Origin: Nyssa sinensis
Lineage: Eukaryota > Streptophyta > Magnoliopsida > Cornales > Nyssaceae
DNA length: 64,000 nt
Assembly: GCA_008638375.1 (NCBI GenBank)
Contig: CM018052.1
Span: 9,068,506-9,132,505 of the forward strand
Direction of reading: 5' to 3'
The position numbers and the translations under genes were made by a program. Shown here piece by piece: positions 59,355 to 64,000 of the stretch. How positions within the stretch are numbered: position 1 is the first letter of the stretch; every line of letters starts with the position of its first letter. The notes beneath the pieces are model-generated. The model was not told the DNA's origin and did no database searches. It was given only the letters and a program-made list of their open reading frames with translations.

Positions 59355-60143
59355 GAATCATCTCCAATGGATTAGAAAGCACAATGACATGATACGGGTA
59401 GACTGAAAGGCATTCTTAAGTGAGGATCTGATAGTAATAAAAATGTGGAGACTTGGGTTCTGATGGATTGACTCTGGCTATTCAGGTGAGTCTGATGATA
59501 TAGTTGACTTTATTCATATATAATAGATGTGTAGGGACATGGCTCATGGTAATGGTACTCTGGAGGAATTTGATATGCTCTATGTTATATCTCTGTTATA
59601 GATGTGCTCTGTGGTTAGAGTTATTAGTTGTTTGGTTATAGACTTGCTCTGTGGTACATGCTTATGAGGTATATAGTTGAGTTGCATTCCCGAGAGAAAA
59701 AGGTTTTAATTTCCGCTGTTCTGACCCTACATTTGGAATGTAATTCATCGTAAGTTCAGAAGATTGCCTTTGGTTGGTCGCATTGTCGGTCGGAGATTGG
59801 CAAGGCGGCTAATTGGCATCACATCTTCAGCATCCGCGTAGGGTGGGGTATGGGATGTGACATGTCCTCAATAACAACCCAGCTCAATCTCCTATAATCC
59901 ATACATAGATGTAATGTCCCATCCTCCTTCGCGAACAATGCCGAAGCATCTCACAGCGAAATACTAGGACAAGTAAAACCCTTACCCTATGAATTAGTCA
60001 ACTGCTTCGTCAGCTCTCTCTCAACTCAGCTAGAGTCATATAGTAAGGTGGTACTAAAAAAAAATCTCCACGATCCCCCGTGAATTACAAGCTATCTCCC
60101 TCAGGTGTACATACAGTCACTCTCCCCTTGTAATAGTCTATAC

Positions 60144-60365
60144 TTACCCGAATAGCAACAACCGATCCACCCCCACTATAATATCAAGAATAGACATGCC
60201 AAGTATAACAAACTCAAAAGAAAGAATGCAATCAGCTATCCTTATCAAGCAATCTCTACAGATCCTCGTTAGTATCTCACTACCCCAACTAGTGAACCCT
60301 GCGATGGTAGAACGAGGCAATCGTCGCAAGTTCCAGAATAAAGTAAAATCTCCCAAGTGCAACAT
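60144..60365 (-). pseudogene. Gypsy protease remnant, second copy
   Basis: Same length and nearly the same sequence as the frame at 23613-23834: CLIRIADCILSFEFVILGMS, then DIIVGVDRL. The usual W of the G-x-D-W-L end has become R. It lies upstream of RT in coding sense. The catalytic N-terminal motif is not visible. Confidence 0.65.
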
Positions 60366-60369
60366 TTAT

Positions 60370-62300
60370 TATCTAGATCCAGACAACACAATCATTTATA
60401 ACTTTATCCAAACCAATCAGACTCATTCATAACCTTTACCCACGTATTTCTAAATGACAAGTGAAAACCACCATTCACTTTTTCGTACAACAATGCAAGC
60501 TCTCAAGTTCTAGTGCCTCAACCTCAATATTTTCACTCCAACTACATTCACACAATTGCATCTTAAACACAAAATTCATATTCAAGAAATTCGTATCATC
60601 CAACTCTTAACTCGATATACAATCTCCTCCAAAACAACAATCAATGCTTACCTTTTTATTCAATCACAATTCTGGAATCAGTCTTGTAAACTAAGCTAGA
60701 ATTTGGTTCCTAACTGACACCTCGATTTGGCCCAATTCATGCAACTCATTATTTTCACAGAGTCTACATTCATAAGTTCACTAAATCACCCCACTCTTCT
60801 TATCACATCTAGTATTGAGCATTTTATAGAACTAGGTAAGACAATAGCATTTATCTCTAGGTTACATCCACAGTCTACGACAATATAACTGATTCCAATT
60901 CAATAAAAAAATCATTACAGCCCCTACTTTCAGATTCGCCTCCGTATTCCAATTCAATATTCATCCTAAGCGTGAAATCAAAATCCAATTACATCGTAAT
61001 CAATCCATAACAATATTATTTTCAAACTATTCCTATTTACACAATTTTTTTTTTAAGACAAAAGACCATCAATCATCGCCTGAGAACCTAACACATCTCC
61101 TAGATGTACTTGCTTAATCAACACTTATACAACTCAAGTCAACCATCTCCCTCCATTATTTACACTAACCAGTGAACACCAAGTTCTAACACATTCTTTT
61201 GCAATGAGGGAATCCATTTAAACAACACAATATTCACATTCTCCAGTTATGCTAGTGTTCAACTAGCCTACCAATACTCAACCCTAAGCGAATGCCATCC
61301 AAAAATAATACATCTCTCCACAAAAGAGTTTAACACAATGATATCTTTAAAACTTTTGGCACAAATACTCTAAGTATCCACCATCCAGTCCATACACAAA
61401 AAATCCCCACAAGTCTAAATTCTTATTTTAGCATTTTAAGGCTTTATGTGTCGTTTTATTTATAGGTTTCTACCTCATTGGCATTTGTTCATTTGAGGTT
61501 TTTTTTTTTTTAATTCTTTTATCATTCCTTACTTTTATAGCTAGGTGATAACCCTTCATAGATCACAGCTCCTTTTGTTACTGGCTGATGGGGCGCCATC
61601 CATCAACTGTAACGCAAGACCTGATACCAATCCAGTCTGTATAGATAACGTAGTCATAGTACTATAACCCATGAATATCGGTTACTAACTTAGCATACAT
61701 ATGTATAAAATCAACAAGCCATAATCAATAGCCAACATGTGGCCAACCACATAAGCAATGTAAATACACAACCCATCCTAAGAATGTACACATATACATG
61801 AGAACATAGCCAATAAGGTATATAACTAGGCTCACCGCCTACCTCATAAATAACTAGGCATACAATCTAATATAAGGATAACTAGGTGCACAACCTATAT
61901 CTCCAATAACTAGGCATACGGCCTATCCCATAAAATATACGGTCATACCAATCTATATACCATTCACATCATACACTACACTGCATCAAATTACTTAATC
62001 ACGCATCCTAGTCTATCATCAACTAACACATGATCGCAACAAGTCATGTTTCCAATAAAAATAACCACATAGCACACACAGTCTTATCACATCCCACTGA
62101 CAGCTTACACTAAGTCAAATGCCCTCTGCGAGGGTCCCATGGTGTTCAACAACACCTATCCATCGTCAAGCATTCTCAAACTAAAACTATGACACCCAGT
62201 TGTCAAAGGTTACACACTACACAAGGTACTAATTTCAATTCATGTATCATAGTCCCATTGTGTTCAACAACACCCCACGGTCTCTAGGTATTCGAACCTA
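60370..62300 (-). other. Degraded internal region, second family B element
   Basis: Collinear with 23840-25771. No gag domain recognised. Shared words such as GGGGCGCCATCC and CTCTAGG...ATTCGAACC mark both copies. Confidence 0.5.
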
Positions 62301-62313
62301 GGCTCTGATACCA
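62301..62313 (-). other. Primer-binding site of the 52879 element
   Basis: TGGTATCAGAGCC on the minus strand, three bases from the LTR end GTGACA. It matches the initiator tRNA-Met site across at least 12 bases. Confidence 0.9.
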
Positions 62314-62316
62314 CGT

Positions 62317-64000
62317 TGTCACACCCCGTATTTCCACAAACTCGGGGGTGAGTAAAAAGAAATTAAAAGAAATAATTAATTGACAATTAAAGAAATTAAA
62401 GTGAAGTTCACCCATTATTTCCTCAAATTAACGCTAAACTCTTACCTCGACATGTGTTCCAATTAATTTAAGTTATATTTGAAAACGGTCTTTGAAAACA
62501 ATCTCAAATTAGCCCCAAAATTTATCATTTTTTTCGGATTTCTTCCCAAGTCATTTAAACCCTGTTTTCACCCAATTTTCAACCTATTTTTCCCTAAGCT
62601 TTTTAAGCCATTTCCTACCCATTTTAGCCCACTTTTTCCCTAATCTCTAGCCCCCATTTTTGATACTTTTCTCACCCATTCCGAGGTTGTTTCATACACT
62701 TATCAATTGTTAATTTTTCCAAAATTTTGGGCATAGTTTCCTTTGTTTTTCCAAGTTATTTCCTTCACCTAATAGTCACAAATTATATATGTAAAATTTC
62801 ATAAACATCCACCCTCACTTAGTGGCCACAACTTCCATCAATTCATATACATTCATCTAAGATGCATTTAAATGAAATATCAAGCATTTACTTGGGTCTC
62901 AACCCATACAATTTACAATGGTCGAAGGCTAAAAGTTTACAGCTTCTTCCAAGTATAAAACAAAATAAGTACATGTCCAAAAATAAATACAACCAGTTGG
63001 GCTTATGCCCATACATCCCAAAAAGTGCCCCAAGGAACAAATCTCCAAAGAAGTTCGTATCCTCCCGTCCTTCAAGACTTGCACAAGTCTCAAGTCTCTG
63101 GGTCTCATCTGAAATGGTATCCCACGAATGAGTCAGCTCAACTACTGGTATGATCACAAGCTAATGCTAGAAACAAATCTAGGACGTGGCATGTGCAAGT
63201 GTGCATTTATAAAGCATGCATTTCCCTTCCTAATGATCAATGCAATGCAAGGCATCATGTATGACACACACATGCAAACTCTATGTCACACCCATATCTC
63301 ATGATACGGTCCTTCCCTACTGGCATGAGTACCGCCACGTATGTCTCCTTTTCGGTGCGCCTCCGATGGAATGGAGTACCAACGGCCGAATTTTGGGTTT
63401 TTCACCACAGGATCTACACCCTCATAATGTCCGGCACCGCGTGCCACCCACACCATGTTTCCAAAGAACCATCTTATGCCAAGATGCCATGATTTCATCA
63501 TGCAAACTCAATGTGACATTTCAACAAACACATGGTGTGCCCCTTTTTAAGTCATGTATTCCACCCCACAAAACACTGAATTTTGCACTTCCAAAACATC
63601 ATTTACATTCATATACTATGGCCACACACATCAAGGCACATTCAAACTACAAAACCACTATACTAGCAATTCACAAAGATTATGCTAAACTTTTCACAAA
63701 TTGCTAAAATTCCATAAAGCATCCCCACCTCAACCTATCACATTTCCTTCATGACATCAAGTAATTTGTCAACATAAATACACATCTAAACATATCAATC
63801 TAACACATAGACAAACCACATGTTATTCATAATGATAAAACATCAATTAAATCAAAGGAAATAAAAATCCCTAAATTTCTAACTCTAGGTTCTTCAAAAT
63901 AACACCACTTAAATGACTTCCTAACCACAAATACATCTCTAAGCAGCTCAACTAACACATAGAAAGGTAGGAAAAACTAGATCTATTTCTAGTTTAGCAA
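62317..64000 (-). mobile_element. 5' LTR of the 52879 element, continues past the window
   Basis: It starts TGTCACACCCCG and matches the left LTR until 63225, then keeps the block lost there (63240-63500, homologous to 27210-27440 and 9030-9260). The acceptor-like TTTCAG|ATGAGACC lies near 63105-63120 on the minus strand, and the window ends close to where the donor is expected ('CTAGTTTAGCAA'). Confidence 0.88.

Larger units (their letters stand above)
56276..59862 (+). mobile_element. Family A solo LTR on the plus strand, 3587 bp, TSD TGTCC
   Basis: It starts TGTAATATCTCG and ends GTATGGGATGTGACA, flanked by TGTCC at 56271-56275 and 59863-59867. Removing it restores the RT block. The 3' half is the reverse complement of 160-5423 and its sisters, so its coding sense is plus. 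It shows an A/T-rich U3 with TATA-like runs near 56785, a GA-rich leader (57080-57130), a long unmatched middle (57150-58560), and a full donor-intron-acceptor-exon-donor pattern (58609-59486). The middle differs from the minus-strand copies, so this is a distinct subfamily. Confidence 0.9.
55800..60060 (-). pseudogene. RT remnant, split by a solo LTR
   Basis: RT sequence lies on both sides of the inserted LTR 56276-59862. Right of it, 59945-59868 reads [20 protein letters not shown], one lysine codon shorter than the sister copy. Left of it, 56040-55800 includes F-A-D-D-I-L-I-Y-S with the catalytic aspartate pair intact but a stop a few codons before. The pre-RT part is shortened near 60040, where about 208 bp present at 23294-23502 are absent. 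The gene cannot work. Confidence 0.8.
52879..64000 (-). mobile_element. Family B gypsy element, right end beyond the window
   Basis: The 3' LTR is 52879-54395 and the 5' LTR begins at 62317 and runs off the window. Between them are PPT, RT remnant, protease remnant and PBS in the order expected for minus orientation. ATAAT (52874-52878) is the candidate left TSD. A plus-strand family A solo LTR (56276-59862) splits RT. The LTRs differ by roughly 2-3% over the first 600 bp by eye, so it appears younger than 20981-28654. Its internal sequence is collinear with that element. No gag, RNase H or integrase is recognised. Confidence 0.88.

Overview
This window is plant nuclear heterochromatin, most likely pericentromeric DNA of a eudicot. 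It is AT-rich and has no convincing host gene. Almost every base belongs to Ty3/gypsy-type LTR retrotransposons or their solo LTRs, many nested inside one another. The evidence for a plant is long TG..CA LTRs with 5-bp target-site duplications (TSDs), initiator-tRNA-Met primer sites, a gypsy gag with two zinc knuckles of the Tekay/Del type, and gypsy protease and reverse-transcriptase fragments. The species cannot be named from this sequence.

Two LTR families account for nearly everything. Family A has LTRs of about 3.6-5.4 kb. Read in coding sense they begin TGTAACAC/TGTAATAT and end GTGACA; on the + strand most copies lie reversed, TGTCAC...GTTACA. Family B has LTRs of about 1.7-3.8 kb, beginning TGTAGAG/TGTAATG and ending GGGGCGTGACA.

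Layout. 1-159 and about 5424-5446 hold unassigned sequence split by a family A solo LTR (160-5423, TSD GCGTT). Element E0 is a minus-strand, gag-remnant element: left LTR about 5446-12905 (split by a family B solo LTR at 6175-9968, TSD GCTTC), a short internal region 12906-14332 with PPT, broken gag, 62-bp tandem array and PBS, and right LTR 14333-45575. The right LTR carries solo LTR 14764-18389 (TSD AATGG) and solo LTR 20154-42628 (TSD CATGG). The latter contains solo LTRs 20738-33413 (TSD AGTGA) and 35706-41076 (TSD CATTT). Inside 20738-33413 sits a two-LTR gypsy element at 20981-28654 (TSD ATAAC). E0 itself sits in another family A LTR that resumes at 45576 and ends at 51101, and that one is split by family B solo LTR 47466-49192 (TSD CGGTG). 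After a 1.8-kb non-repeat-like island (51102-52878) comes a second two-LTR gypsy element, 52879 to beyond the window end, split by a plus-strand family A solo LTR at 56276-59862 (TSD TGTCC).

Nothing here looks able to code for a full retrotransposon. The gag has lost its capsid core. Both pol copies carry stops or deletions, and nothing recognisable as RNase H or integrase follows RT. The most interesting signal is in the LTRs themselves. Both families keep, in coding orientation, a TATA box about 0.5 kb from the LTR start, then a GA-rich leader, then an intron-like segment with near-consensus donor and acceptor sites. Family A LTRs also carry tRNA-like A-box/B-box modules close to the promoter. 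All boundaries, TSDs and repeat counts were read by eye.
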